Source: Terriglobia bacterium
GTDB taxonomy: Bacteria; Acidobacteriota; Terriglobia; Bryobacterales; Bryobacteraceae
Reading direction: 5' to 3'
NCBI GenBank assembly: GCA_019242155.1
Contig: JAFAWA010000177.1
Location: forward strand, 1 to 49,159
DNA: 49,159 nt
This document shows, piece after piece, positions 24,528 to 33,842 of the stretch. Made by a program: the position numbers and the translations under genes. Position 1 is the stretch's first letter. Each line of letters begins with the position of its first letter. The notes beneath the pieces were generated by a model. The model made no database searches and was not told the origin of the DNA. It worked only from the letters and a program-made list of their open reading frames with translations.

Positions 24528-25262
24528 ATGCCAGACGTGACTCCTAGAGACTTCAGCGACGAACGGGAACAACCGGCACGTACCCTAGCCTCCCGGGGAG
24601 AGAGACTCGCGCTTCTGTATCAAGGCATTCTAACCGCTATCGTCCGCATCCAGTCCGGCAAGCAACCAATCGCGGATGTGGCCGCGTTCCGCCGCCAGAT
24701 GGAAACTCTGCTGAGTGAAATCGAGCGCGAAGGCATCAAAGTGGGATACCGGAACGCGGATATACAGGACTCTCACTACTTAGCGATCGCTTTTCTCAAT
24801 GAGGTAATTCAACGTTCTAACGACCCAAACCGAAGCCAGTTCCTGCCGCTCACTGCGAAGGCCTTCCCCCAAGCGGTGGCGGGCGAGCAGGTCTTCGAGC
24901 GGCTTAACTCTATCCGCGCGCGCCGCGATTCACCCGAGCTAGCCGATTTGCTGGAACTGTTTTACCTCTGCTTTTTGCTCGGCTATGAGGGGCGGTACGG
25001 CGTCGGCGGCCGGGCCGAACTCGACGGGCTTATGGAAGACCTCAGAGATCAGATCGAACGAATTCGCGGTCGCCAAACCGCTCTGTCTCCCGAAGCCGCA
25101 TTACCCGTGCGGCCCGCGTCGGAGCGGCCTTCAGGCAACTCCGATCGTATCTGGCAAATCGCGTTTATTATCTGCGCGGGTTTCGCAGTAGTAAGCTGGG
25201 TCGTGTTGAGACTCGTCATAAAGGCCTACGCTCAAGGAGTGGCCGGTGATTTGGGCTATTAA
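24528..25262 (+). CDS. tssL: TssL (DotU/IcmH), T6SS membrane-complex protein
   Basis: A 244-residue protein with a cytoplasmic DotU helical domain (about 25-180, including DSHYLAIAFLNEVIQRS and LLELFYLCFLLGYEGRYG) and one C-terminal transmembrane span (about 208-230, beginning IWQIAFIICAGFAVVSW). It has no peptidoglycan-binding OmpA-like extension. It anchors the baseplate to the inner membrane with TssM, whose gene follows after 12 bases. Confidence 0.93.
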   Translation: MPDVTPRDFSDEREQPARTLASRGERLALLYQGILTAIVRIQSGKQPIADVAAFRRQMETLLSEIEREGIKVGYRNADIQDSHYLAIAFLNEVIQRSNDPNRSQFLPLTAKAFPQAVAGEQVFERLNSIRARRDSPELADLLELFYLCFLLGYEGRYGVGGRAELDGLMEDLRDQIERIRGRQTALSPEAALPVRPASERPSGNSDRIWQIAFIICAGFAVVSWVVLRLVIKAYAQGVAGDLGY

Positions 25263-25274
25263 GCGCGAGACGCT

Positions 25275-28200
25275 ATGACGAAACGCAAGCTGGTTGTAGT
25301 CCTCGTCTTTCTGCTGTACGAAGTGCTGGTGTGGACGGGCTGCATCTTTCTGCTCGAATCGAATTATCTTCTGCCCGCCTTTGTTCTCACGGTCTGCGGG
25401 TTAACGCTTTTGCTGGTCTACATGCTTGTCAGCCGCTTGGCGCAACCGTCGAGCGCGCAAGCGCCCGCGGAACCCTCCGCTGCTTCGCCTCAACTTGCGC
25501 CCGCCGCAGCTATTCGAGACGACCAAGGCGACTTGGTCTCAAGCCTGATCCGCGAAGCCAACGAGCGCTTGGCCAAGTCTCCCAAACTGGCCGCCAAACA
25601 ACGAAAGCGCTCGCTCACGGACTGGCCGCTGTACTTCCTGATAGGAGCGGAGGGTGCTGGGAAATCCAGTCTGTTTCTTTCTTCCGGGTTTGAACCCGAG
25701 TTACTCGCCGGCCAGGTGTACCGGGATTCGGCGGTTGTCCCCACCCGCCTGGGAAATATCTGGTTCGCCGACGGATCTGTATTGGTGGAAGCAGGCGGGA
25801 GTCTCTTCTCCGGGGATGGCTCTGTCTGGGGCCGGTTTCTGAGCGGATTCCGCCGGCCAGGCAGTAGATTCCGCTTCATGAATGCTTTCGCACCCGCCGC
25901 CGAATCCAATCTGACCGGCGTTGTACTCTGCTGCGACGCATCGTCCTTCATAGGTGCACCCGATGCTGCGCGGCTGGGAGCGCTGGTTCGCCGAGCACAG
26001 GAGCGGCTGCGGGCGGTGGGAGAAGTCTTCGGTTCCGATTTCCCGGTTTATGTGGTGTTTACGAAGTCGGACGGGATCAAGTACTTTGCCGATTACTTCG
26101 GCCGAATGCGGGATACGGAGGACCAGGAGCCGCTCGGATGTTCGCTGGTGAGTACGACTCCCGCGGAAACCGGCGTGTATGCGGAAACCGAATCGGGGCG
26201 GATTTCGGCGGCATTGAACAAGCTTTATCTCTCGCTGGCAGACAAGCGGCTTGAGTTCCTAGCGCGGGAAACGGACCGTACCCGCAAGCCCGGCATCTAC
26301 GAGTTCCCGCGGGAGTTCAAGCGAATTCGTGGGGTGCTGGTGGACTTCCTGGTGCAAGTGTTCCGGCCCAATCCGCTGCAACCCAATCCGCGGCTCGAAG
26401 CCTTCTACTTTACGGGAATCCGCAAAGTAGCCGCGTCTTCGGCCAAGGCGGCGCCCGCCGAATTGGATCGCACGACTATCTATAAAGTGGGTGACGTCAC
26501 CCGGATATTGCGCGCTGAAGACTTACAGAGACTGCGCGGGCAGTCGGTCGCCGGGGGGCAGTCGGTCGCCGGGGGGCAGCATGAACCAGAGGTCACTCGA
26601 TGGAGCTTCGTCTCGCATCTGTGGCGGCAAATCCTGATGTCGCGGCGCCCCGCTATGGTCTATTCCGGTGTGGAACAGCAGATATGGCGCAAGGGAGTAC
26701 TAGCGGCCGCGGCCACAGTGTGCAGCATCGCGGCAATTCTATTCATCTATTCGTTTTTTCAAAACCGGTCTCTGCTGCGGGATGTCCGTACGGCGGGTAT
26801 GAGTGCGGAGGCGATCGCGCCCGGCGCGGCCCCTTCGTTGGAGAATCTTCGAGCCATCGATACACTGCGCACTCAGGTTGAGGCTCTTATAAACTCGGAC
26901 CCGGGAATCTTCCGGCGACTGGGCTTCTACGAAGGCGATCTCGTGAAGGATCCAGCGCTTCATCTCTATTTCACCCGCTTTCGCGAATACTTTCTAAATC
27001 AGACAGTCGCGCGGCTCGAAACCGAGCTGTCTTCTCTGCCGGGCGACCCAGACGCCGCTCATCCTTATGAGAGCGAATATGCCGCGTTAAGGACCTACCG
27101 CACGATTTCCAAGTCACCGGCCGAGGGTGCGTGCGCACCCGATTCCGCATTGGCCGGAAAGCTTCTGGCGCTCTGGTCGCAGGAACGGCCGGGGAATCTC
27201 GAAGCAGAAAGGCTGGCCCGCGCCAACTTCACCTTTTATGTCCAGAGTCTCAAGGCCCAGCACATGCCGGCAGATTTGGAGATCGCCTCGAAGGATGACA
27301 TGGTGGTGGCGCACGCGCGCGCCTACCTCCTTAAGTTTCGTGGTGTCGAGCCGCAGTACCAACGCATTATTGAACAGGTTAATCAGGAGGCCGGTAATCC
27401 GGCGCGGTTGGAGAATTTGCTGCATGACTCCGTGTTCCGCTCTGTCCTGCGCGCCTCAGAAGTGCCGGCGGCATTCACCCGCGCGGGCTGGGACCATGTG
27501 CAGAAATTGATAGAAGACGCCTCGCGCTCCGCCGGGCAGGATGCCTGTGTTTTGGGCTCCGGGAGCGCACGGACGGCTGGTTTGTTCACGTCCGTTAGCG
27601 ACAAAGATCAACTACGCGAAAGGTACGTGCGAGATTACATTCAGAGGTGGCAACAGTTCCTCTCCCAAACCGCCGTCATTCCTTCCACCGGTTGCGGGGA
27701 TTCGGCCGGAAAGCTGAACGTTTTGAAAAGCAATACTTCTCCGATACTCGCTGTGCTGGTACTCGCGACCCAGAACACGAATTTTCCGAAGCACACTGCC
27801 ACGCGTGGCGAGCAGGCCGTTCAAGCCGTTGCCAAGCGAGCGACAGATTTTTTGAACCGTTCTCGTATACCCGCTCAGACAAAAGTGAACATACTTAACA
27901 CGGGCGAAGGCGGGCCGGGATTGACGGAAGACAGTATCACGAACACATTTCAGCCGGTCCACGCAGTTTTCCAAGTCTTGCCGCCCAATCCGGCGCACTG
28001 GCCGGACGCGCGTAATATGCCCTACCTCGATGCGCTGGCCGGTCTGCAAGTCGGGATGCAAATGCTGGGCGAAGGCGAAAGATGCAGTTCCGATGCGAGC
28101 GCCAACAGCCGCGCCATGGAGCAGGCCGAAAAGGCTGAAGCCATAGTGAATCAGCTCGCTCGCAATTTCGATGGAACCGGCGGCGAGGGCGCCGTCACAG

Positions 28201-28961
28201 CGCTGCTGGAATCGCCTATTAAAGACGCCCGGCACTGGATTGCAAATCCCGAGGTACAAGCCAAGCGTGGGGTTGAGAGCGCGCTCCGCACATTCTGCGC
28301 CACATTCGCTGGGTTGAGCCGGAGGTATCCCTTCAATCGCAAAGCCGAAGACGACTCTTCGCCTGAGGAAGTCGCCAAGGTTTTCGCGCCACAAAACTCT
28401 TCGTTGGCTACTCTGAGGCAAGCCCTGGCGGACAACATCCTCAAATCGGGCGCCGAATGGGTGGCCAAACCCGATGCTACCGTCAAGCTCTTACCAGGGT
28501 TTCTCAGATTTTTCAATCAGGCATCCGCTATTTCAGACACCCTATTCCAGGGCGGCTCCCCAGGCATGCATTATAAACTACTCGTGCAGCCGAATCCGGG
28601 TGTTAAACAGGTGACCGGCGCGATCGGCGGCGTTGAACTTTCGACGGCGGGGAAAGAGTTTAGCTGGCCTCAAGCAACGGCGGAAATCAACTTGCGCGTG
28701 ATCCCGTCCGATGGCGGTAACTCCGCTTTGCGCCGTTTTACGGGTCCCTGGGCGATCTTTCGGTTGCTCTCGAGCGCCGACAAAAACTTTGGCCACCAGT
28801 TCCAGATGATCTACTTGCAGGGCGGCGGAGGGAACTCTCAACCCATTTTGACGGATGGAAGCCCCATTGTTTTAGAAGTTACTCAGTTTCCCAACGGAAA
28901 CGAAAAGATGTTCGATTCGAATTTTTTCCCGATTTCCTGTCCAGGGCGTGCAACGGATTGA
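25275..28961 (+). CDS. tssM: TssM (IcmF/VasK), T6SS membrane-complex protein
   Basis: A 1228-residue inner-membrane protein. Two N-terminal spans (about 7-27 and 32-55) precede a cytoplasmic NTPase-like domain with P-loop GAEGAGKSS (124-132). A third span lies near 474-495, and the large periplasmic part (about 500-1228) carries the IcmF-related and C-terminal beta domains. Length is normal for the family. An 18-base exact tandem repeat adds a second GQSVAG unit at about residues 423-434, just before the third span. With no tssJ in the window, the outer-membrane contact partner of the periplasmic part is unclear. Confidence 0.95.
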   Translation: MTKRKLVVVLVFLLYEVLVWTGCIFLLESNYLLPAFVLTVCGLTLLLVYMLVSRLAQPSSAQAPAEPSAASPQLAPAAAIRDDQGDLVSSLIREANERLAKSPKLAAKQRKRSLTDWPLYFLIGAEGAGKSSLFLSSGFEPELLAGQVYRDSAVVPTRLGNIWFADGSVLVEAGGSLFSGDGSVWGRFLSGFRRPGSRFRFMNAFAPAAESNLTGVVLCCDASSFIGAPDAARLGALVRRAQERLRAVGEVFGSDFPVYVVFTKSDGIKYFADYFGRMRDTEDQEPLGCSLVSTTPAETGVYAETESGRISAALNKLYLSLADKRLEFLARETDRTRKPGIYEFPREFKRIRGVLVDFLVQVFRPNPLQPNPRLEAFYFTGIRKVAASSAKAAPAELDRTTIYKVGDVTRILRAEDLQRLRGQSVAGGQSVAGGQHEPEVTRWSFVSHLWRQILMSRRPAMVYSGVEQQIWRKGVLAAAATVCSIAAILFIYSFFQNRSLLRDVRTAGMSAEAIAPGAAPSLENLRAIDTLRTQVEALINSDPGIFRRLGFYEGDLVKDPALHLYFTRFREYFLNQTVARLETELSSLPGDPDAAHPYESEYAALRTYRTISKSPAEGACAPDSALAGKLLALWSQERPGNLEAERLARANFTFYVQSLKAQHMPADLEIASKDDMVVAHARAYLLKFRGVEPQYQRIIEQVNQEAGNPARLENLLHDSVFRSVLRASEVPAAFTRAGWDHVQKLIEDASRSAGQDACVLGSGSARTAGLFTSVSDKDQLRERYVRDYIQRWQQFLSQTAVIPSTGCGDSAGKLNVLKSNTSPILAVLVLATQNTNFPKHTATRGEQAVQAVAKRATDFLNRSRIPAQTKVNILNTGEGGPGLTEDSITNTFQPVHAVFQVLPPNPAHWPDARNMPYLDALAGLQVGMQMLGEGERCSSDASANSRAMEQAEKAEAIVNQLARNFDGTGGEGAVTALLESPIKDARHWIANPEVQAKRGVESALRTFCATFAGLSRRYPFNRKAEDDSSPEEVAKVFAPQNSSLATLRQALADNILKSGAEWVAKPDATVKLLPGFLRFFNQASAISDTLFQGGSPGMHYKLLVQPNPGVKQVTGAIGGVELSTAGKEFSWPQATAEINLRVIPSDGGNSALRRFTGPWAIFRLLSSADKNFGHQFQMIYLQGGGGNSQPILTDGSPIVLEVTQFPNGNEKMFDSNFFPISCPGRATD
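26541..26579 (+). repeat. 18-bp exact tandem duplication inside tssM
   Basis: The unit CAGTCGGTCGCCGGGGGG occurs at 26541-26558 and 26559-26576, then the first three bases recur. The length is a multiple of three, so the frame is kept and the protein gains one six-residue QSVAGG unit in a cytoplasmic linker. Confidence 0.9.
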
Positions 28962-29092
28962 GCTTGGAACGCATATTCAATTGGTACCCTTCAGCCGCCC
29001 TGTCTATGGACGCGTGTGTTCCGTTTGTGTTAACGTATACTCCCAATTGGAGTGTTGGATAGCAAAGCTATTGAGGTTAAAGGCATTACAGT

Positions 29093-29620
29093 ATGGCCAC
29101 CAAAGCGAGCATAACCAAAAAGCTGGGCCGGGTGCGTCCACCCCGGGTTCATATCACTTACGATGTGGAAACCGGCGGCGCTTGGGAGAAACGGGAAATT
29201 CCGTTTGTAGTCGGAGTGCTGGCCGATCTTTCCGCTGATTCCAATAAGAATCTTCCAAAAGTAAGAGAGCGCAAATTCATTGAAATCGACCGCGACAATT
29301 TCGATGATGTGTTAGCCAAACAGCAGCCACGGATTGCATTCAAGGTAGACAACAAACTAAGCACGGAGCGCGGCCGCATGGGAGTCGAGCTGAACTTCAA
29401 GAAGCTCGACGACTTCGAGCCGCAGAATGTGGCGAGGCAGGTCGAACCGCTGAAACAGTTGCTCGATCTGCGGACAAAACTTTCCAATCTCCGAAGTAGC
29501 GTCACCAGCAACGACAGACTCGGGGAGTTATTACAGGACGCTGTCACCGAGACAGAGAGCCTCCGCGGCAAAGCCGCCGAGCCGGAAAGCTCCGGGGAAT
29601 CTGAGGAAGAGAAAGGTTAG
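29093..29620 (+). CDS. tssB: TssB, T6SS sheath small subunit
   Basis: A 175-residue VipA-type sheath protein. The family blocks RPPRVHITYDVETGGAWEKREIPFVVGVLADL, RERKFIEIDRDNFDDVL and the helical LKQLLDLRTKLSNLRSSV are all present. It follows tssM after 131 bases with no recognised feature and is two bases upstream of tssC, with which it forms the contractile sheath. Confidence 0.95.
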   Translation: MATKASITKKLGRVRPPRVHITYDVETGGAWEKREIPFVVGVLADLSADSNKNLPKVRERKFIEIDRDNFDDVLAKQQPRIAFKVDNKLSTERGRMGVELNFKKLDDFEPQNVARQVEPLKQLLDLRTKLSNLRSSVTSNDRLGELLQDAVTETESLRGKAAEPESSGESEEEKG

Positions 29621-29622
29621 CC

Positions 29623-31110
29623 ATGCCGGCAGAAGGGCAACAGCAAGAGTTACAAACGCGAACGGAGAGCTTGGTTCCGGCAAGTCTACTCGACCGGATT
29701 GTCGAGGAGGGGCGGCTCGGCCAAAGCGAGGCTGAGCGCCGACAGGGTAGAGAGTGGGTCCAGGCATTCCTGGATGACATCATGAAATCCCAGGCCGTGG
29801 TTTCGAAAGACCTGGAGCACCTGCTGAGTGAAAGGATCGCCCAGCTAGATGCAATCCTCTCCGATCAGTTAAATGAAATCGTTCACGCACCCGAGTTTCA
29901 ATCGCTCGAAGCTAGCTGGCGCGGTCTGCACTACTTAGTGGATCAGACCGAGACTTCTACCAGCCTGAAGATTAAAGTAATGAACGTCGCGCGGAGGGAA
30001 CTGCTGAAAGATCTGAAGAGCGCGTCCGAATTCGACCAAAGCGAGATGTTCAAGAAGGTGTACGAAGAGGAGTACGGCACGCTCGGCGGAGCCCCTTTTG
30101 GCGCGCTGGTAGGCGACTATTATTTCGGCCGCGGCCCTGAGGACTTAGAGATTCTGGAAAAGATGTCCAACATCGCCGCCGCTGCTCACGCGCCCTTCAT
30201 CACGGCACCAAGCCCGGAACTGTTCGGCTGGAGCAGTTTCACAGACCTGAGCGGCCCTCGCGACCTCGCTAAGATTTTCGATAACGAACTCTTCGCCCGC
30301 TGGAAATCGTTCCGCGAGAGCGAGGATTCCCGGTATGTGGGTCTGGTGATGCCGCATATTTTGCTTCGCCTTCCTTACGGAACAGACTCCATCACGGTCG
30401 AGGATTTCAATTACGAAGAGGAAGTGGACGGCAGCGATCACAAAAAGTATCTCTGGGGTAACGCCGCTTATGCTTTTGCCGCCCGTTTGACCAACGCTTT
30501 TGCGCAGTACGAATGGTGCGCGGCTATCCGCGGAGTGGAAGGTGGGGGCTTGGTCGAAGGTCTTCCCACTCACACGTTCAAGACTGACGACGGCGATATC
30601 GCGCTGAAGTGTCCGACCGAGATCCGCATCACGGACCGCCGCGAATTCGAATTATCCAAACTCGGCTTTATTCCTCTTTGTCACCACAAAGGATCGGATA
30701 GAGCCGTCTTCTTCGGCGCGCAATCAGCCCAAAAACCTACTCAGTACCTTGAGGATGATGCCAATGCCAACGCCCGCCTCTCCGCGCAACTCCCGTACAT
30801 AATGGCCATCTCCCGGTTTGCGCATTTTCTCAAAGCTATCATGCGCGACAAGATCGGTTCTTTTACCTCACAGGAAAAGCTGCAGACCGATCTCAACAAC
30901 TGGATCGCTCACTATGTTCTGTTGGACGACTCTGCTCCCCAGGAGCACAAAGCGAAGTTCCCGTTACGCGAAGCGCGGATTGAAGTGAGCGAACAGCCCG
31001 GCAAGCCGGGAGCGTACACCGCCGTTGCTTATCTTCGGCCTCACTTCCAGCTTGACGAAATGAATATTTCATTGCGGCTGGTAGCAAAGCTGCCCGCGCC
31101 GAAAGGATAG
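29623..31110 (+). CDS. tssC: TssC, T6SS sheath large subunit
   Basis: A 495-residue VipB-type sheath protein of the usual length. The conserved blocks are SLEASWRGLHYLVDQTETSTSLKIKV (about 90-115), GALVGDYYFGRGPEDLEIL, APSPELFGWSSFTDLSGPRDL and the C-terminal LRPHFQLDEMNISLRLVAKLP. Its start is two bases after tssB. After its stop comes a 158-base gap that carries a decayed hcp 3' end. Confidence 0.96.
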   Translation: MPAEGQQQELQTRTESLVPASLLDRIVEEGRLGQSEAERRQGREWVQAFLDDIMKSQAVVSKDLEHLLSERIAQLDAILSDQLNEIVHAPEFQSLEASWRGLHYLVDQTETSTSLKIKVMNVARRELLKDLKSASEFDQSEMFKKVYEEEYGTLGGAPFGALVGDYYFGRGPEDLEILEKMSNIAAAAHAPFITAPSPELFGWSSFTDLSGPRDLAKIFDNELFARWKSFRESEDSRYVGLVMPHILLRLPYGTDSITVEDFNYEEEVDGSDHKKYLWGNAAYAFAARLTNAFAQYEWCAAIRGVEGGGLVEGLPTHTFKTDDGDIALKCPTEIRITDRREFELSKLGFIPLCHHKGSDRAVFFGAQSAQKPTQYLEDDANANARLSAQLPYIMAISRFAHFLKAIMRDKIGSFTSQEKLQTDLNNWIAHYVLLDDSAPQEHKAKFPLREARIEVSEQPGKPGAYTAVAYLRPHFQLDEMNISLRLVAKLPAPKG

Positions 31111-31164
31111 TCCCATGGTCGATCCTTATCGCCGGTCAAACGAAATCTCTTTGAAAATCGCTAA

Positions 31165-31241
31165 CAGAAGCGGTCGGACGGCAGCGGCGGCGGGATGTGA
31201 CTCGAGGCTGGGATCTGACCCCAAACCAAGTGTATTCCTGA
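31165..31241 (+). pseudogene. Remnant of an hcp 3' end between tssC and tagJ
   Basis: These 77 bases align closely with the last part of the intact hcp (CAGAAACGGTCGGACGGCA and on). They match the stretch coding QKRSDGSGGG, then show a one-base deletion and resume in frame with GWDLTPNQVYS and a TGA stop (31239-31241). The rest of the gene is missing. The ending NQVYS differs from the intact copy (NKVYA), so it may come from a second hcp rather than from a recent duplication. Confidence 0.7.
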
Positions 31242-31268
31242 TTATCTTCGGCCCTTATCGGCGCTGCC

Positions 31269-32093
31269 ATGACTGTAAACCAACTGCTGGATTCCGGCGA
31301 CCTTAATTCGGCGATCGCTCAAGTGGCCCAGGAGGTACGCACCAACCCGGTCGATTCCGCGAACAGAACCGCTTTGTTCGAGTTGTTATGCTGTGCTGGC
31401 GATCTGGACCGCGCAGCCAAACATCTGGAAGTGATCGCTGCCGAAAATACGGACCGCGCCATTGCCGTGCAGCCTTATCGAAACCTGCTGGAAGGGGAAC
31501 GCAAACGCAGAAAACTCTTCACTGAAGGTTTGATTCCCGGACTGCCAAAGAGCGTTCCCCCGTACACACGGCTGCACCTCGAAGCCATTAACCGCGTCCG
31601 GGAAGGCCGGTATGATGAGGCGCTCAACGTTTTGGAGGAAGCAGCTGCAGCCACGCCGGCTACCAGCGGCTCGATTAACGATACCCACTTCGATAATCTC
31701 AGCGACGCCGATGATTTGATCGGGCCTTTCCTGGAACTGATTGTATCGGGTACCTACTCCTGGGTGCCGTGGGAGGCGGTTCGCTCGGTCACTACCGCGC
31801 CGCCGCGAAATCTCCGCGACCTGATCTGGCTTCCCGCAAATGTGGAATTGGTTCTGGGGCCTTTGGGCGACGTTTTCCTCCCCGCCCTCTACACCAACTC
31901 CTACCTACACGCAGATACCGGGGTGAAACTGGGCCGGATGACGGAATGGCGGTCTGATGTTCCCGGGCTGGCCCTGGCAGTTGGCCAGAAACTCCTAATG
32001 GCCGACGAGCAAGAGTGGCCCCTCCTCAATATCCGCCAATTGGAAATACAACCAGCATCCGAAAACTATGTCGGCAGCGGCGCCCATAATTGA
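31269..32093 (+). CDS. tagJ: TagJ/ImpE, T6SS sheath accessory protein
   Basis: A 274-residue ImpE/SciE-family protein with an N-terminal TPR-like half (about 1-130, GDLNSAIAQVAQEVRTNPVDSANR and FELLCCAGDLDRAAKHLEVI) and a C-terminal ImpE domain (about 150-270, FLELIVSGTYSWVPWEAVRSV, DVFLPALYTNSYLH). In other systems it binds the TssB N-terminus and helps sheath handling. Its 3' end overlaps tssA by 26 bases. Confidence 0.9.
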   Translation: MTVNQLLDSGDLNSAIAQVAQEVRTNPVDSANRTALFELLCCAGDLDRAAKHLEVIAAENTDRAIAVQPYRNLLEGERKRRKLFTEGLIPGLPKSVPPYTRLHLEAINRVREGRYDEALNVLEEAAAATPATSGSINDTHFDNLSDADDLIGPFLELIVSGTYSWVPWEAVRSVTTAPPRNLRDLIWLPANVELVLGPLGDVFLPALYTNSYLHADTGVKLGRMTEWRSDVPGLALAVGQKLLMADEQEWPLLNIRQLEIQPASENYVGSGAHN

Positions 32094-33336
32094 CGCTCTG
32101 CTCGCCCCGATTTCGGATGAGCTTCCCGCGGGTGAGGACATAACACTCGCGCCCGAATGGCTGGCGATCAAGGAGGCACGCAGGTCCGACAAACTGCTCG
32201 GGCGGGAAAATGCCGACTGGCCGCTCATCCGGCAACTTCTTAGCGACGCTCTCTCCCACAAATCCAAGGATCTCCTGCTGGCCGTCTGGCTTACGGAAGC
32301 CAAGATCAAATTAGAAGGTTTTTCCGGTCTGCGCGATGGCTTTCGCATGCTCCGCGGCCTCCTCACTGAATTCTGGGATAAGGGCCTGTTTCCAGAAGCC
32401 GAAGACGGCAATCTGGAGTACCGCGCCAAGCCTCTCCAATGGCTGGGCGGTGACAACCTGCCGCGGGCAATCCGCCAGATCCCTCTTACTGCGCGCGCCG
32501 GCGGCGGCCGCGATTACTCCTATCTCGACTACCGGCAATCCCGCCAGATCGGCTGGGAAAAGGACGTCCGTAATTCGTTAGGGGATATCGACTCAGAAAA
32601 AGAGGCCAGGCGGCGCGCTGCGATTGAGCGTGGAGGTGTCTCCGCGGAAGCCTTTGAAGAAGCCGTCCAGTCCACTCGCCGCGCCGCTCTGGAGACTACC
32701 GGCACCGCTTTAAATGAAAGCTTGGAAGAGTTCCAGCGATTAGACCAGACAATAGAAGAAAAGTTCGGGCCGCAAGCGCCGGCCACCAGTGAGGCCAAAG
32801 AAGCGTTGGAAGACTGCCGCCGTTTTTTGGAAGATCTTCTCAAGCGCAAGCGGCAGGAAGAACCGGATCCGGCTCCGTCCACACTGACAGCATCACTTCA
32901 AACTGAGGCCCCGATTCCCGCACTTGCGCCGGCGCTACCTCTTCCCGAAGCCTTCGATGGCGGCGGTTCCTGGGCCAGAGCCGAGGAACTGGTCCGGAGC
33001 GGGCGCATCCCGGAAGGCCTCGTGGAAATGACAAGTTTGGCGGCCCAGCAATATGGCCGCGCCAACTTTCAGCACAGATTGCGGCTTGCGGAGATTTGTC
33101 TCGGCATCGACCGGCGACGCCTCGGGATCATGATATTGGAAGAGCTCGCGAGGACCATCGATGAGTTCAAGCTGGAGCAGTGGGAATCCCCCGAGCTTCT
33201 AGGCCGGGTTTGGGGAAGACTCTACGAATCTTATAAATCGGCCGAACCAGGAACCGAGCAGGGGGTTAGGGCCGCCGCATTATTCGACCGGCTTTGCCGC
33301 CTGAATCCCTGGCAGGCCCTCAGGTGGGACTCGTAG
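32068..33336 (+). CDS. tssA: TssA (ImpA-N), T6SS assembly cap protein
   Basis: A 422-residue TssA. The N-terminal ImpA domain is clear (residues 8-130: LLAPISDELPAGEDI, ADWPLIRQLLSDALSHKSKDLLLAVWLTEA, GFSGLRDGFRMLRGLLTEFWDKGLFP). A charged middle part (about 160-290) and a helical C-terminal part ending RLCRLNPWQALRWDS follow. It overlaps tagJ at its start, and its stop codon TAG shares one base with the GTG start of tssE. Confidence 0.93.
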   Translation: MSAAAPIIDALLAPISDELPAGEDITLAPEWLAIKEARRSDKLLGRENADWPLIRQLLSDALSHKSKDLLLAVWLTEAKIKLEGFSGLRDGFRMLRGLLTEFWDKGLFPEAEDGNLEYRAKPLQWLGGDNLPRAIRQIPLTARAGGGRDYSYLDYRQSRQIGWEKDVRNSLGDIDSEKEARRRAAIERGGVSAEAFEEAVQSTRRAALETTGTALNESLEEFQRLDQTIEEKFGPQAPATSEAKEALEDCRRFLEDLLKRKRQEEPDPAPSTLTASLQTEAPIPALAPALPLPEAFDGGGSWARAEELVRSGRIPEGLVEMTSLAAQQYGRANFQHRLRLAEICLGIDRRRLGIMILEELARTIDEFKLEQWESPELLGRVWGRLYESYKSAEPGTEQGVRAAALFDRLCRLNPWQALRWDS

Positions 33337-33842
33337 TGCAACCTTTTGAAGCGCGCGTAGTTCCCTCTTTGCTGGACCGCCTGACTGACTATGCCCCGGC
33401 GTCTCACACCGAGAACCCTCTCAACCGTTCCCAAGCGCTCCGTGCGCTAAAAGCCTCCCTTTGGCGCGACCTTACGACGCTGCTTAACACTAAAAGGCGC
33501 GAAGAAGAGCTTCCGGAAGGTTTTCCGGAAACCAACCAATCCCTTCTCACTTACGGTCTGCCTGACTTTCTCTCCTACAGCTTGAGGAGTATCTATGACC
33601 AACAAAAGCTGCGCCGCGCTATCGAGACCACCATTCGCAAATTCGAGCCGCGACTGGAAAAAGTCTCGGTGGCACTGGTCAATGCGAAAGGCGAGCCTCG
33701 CGACCCAAGCGACACAGACTCTGCGTTGCACTTCCGGGTAGATGCCTTGCTTCGAATCGACCCCGCGCCCGAACCCGTTTCCTTCGAGACTCTGTTGCAG
33801 CCCGATATCGGGCACTTTGTCGTTTTGGGAGAGAGCCGATGA
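33336..33842 (+). CDS. tssE: TssE (gp25-like), T6SS baseplate protein
   Basis: A 168-residue gp25-like baseplate protein: SLLDRLTDY near the start, LKASLWRDLTTLLNTKRR, SLLTYGLPDFLSYS, and a gp25 core (about 90-160, EPRLEKVSVALVN, LHFRVDALLRI). I chose the GTG that overlaps the tssA stop (TAGTG); a TTG at 33294 would add 14 residues without family support. It overlaps tssF by four bases (ATGA). Confidence 0.92.
   Translation: MQPFEARVVPSLLDRLTDYAPASHTENPLNRSQALRALKASLWRDLTTLLNTKRREEELPEGFPETNQSLLTYGLPDFLSYSLRSIYDQQKLRRAIETTIRKFEPRLEKVSVALVNAKGEPRDPSDTDSALHFRVDALLRIDPAPEPVSFETLLQPDIGHFVVLGESR

Noticed and set aside
31115-31306. 63-codon frame after tssC
   Set aside because: It runs through the hcp remnant in the wrong frame, so it is not a real gene.
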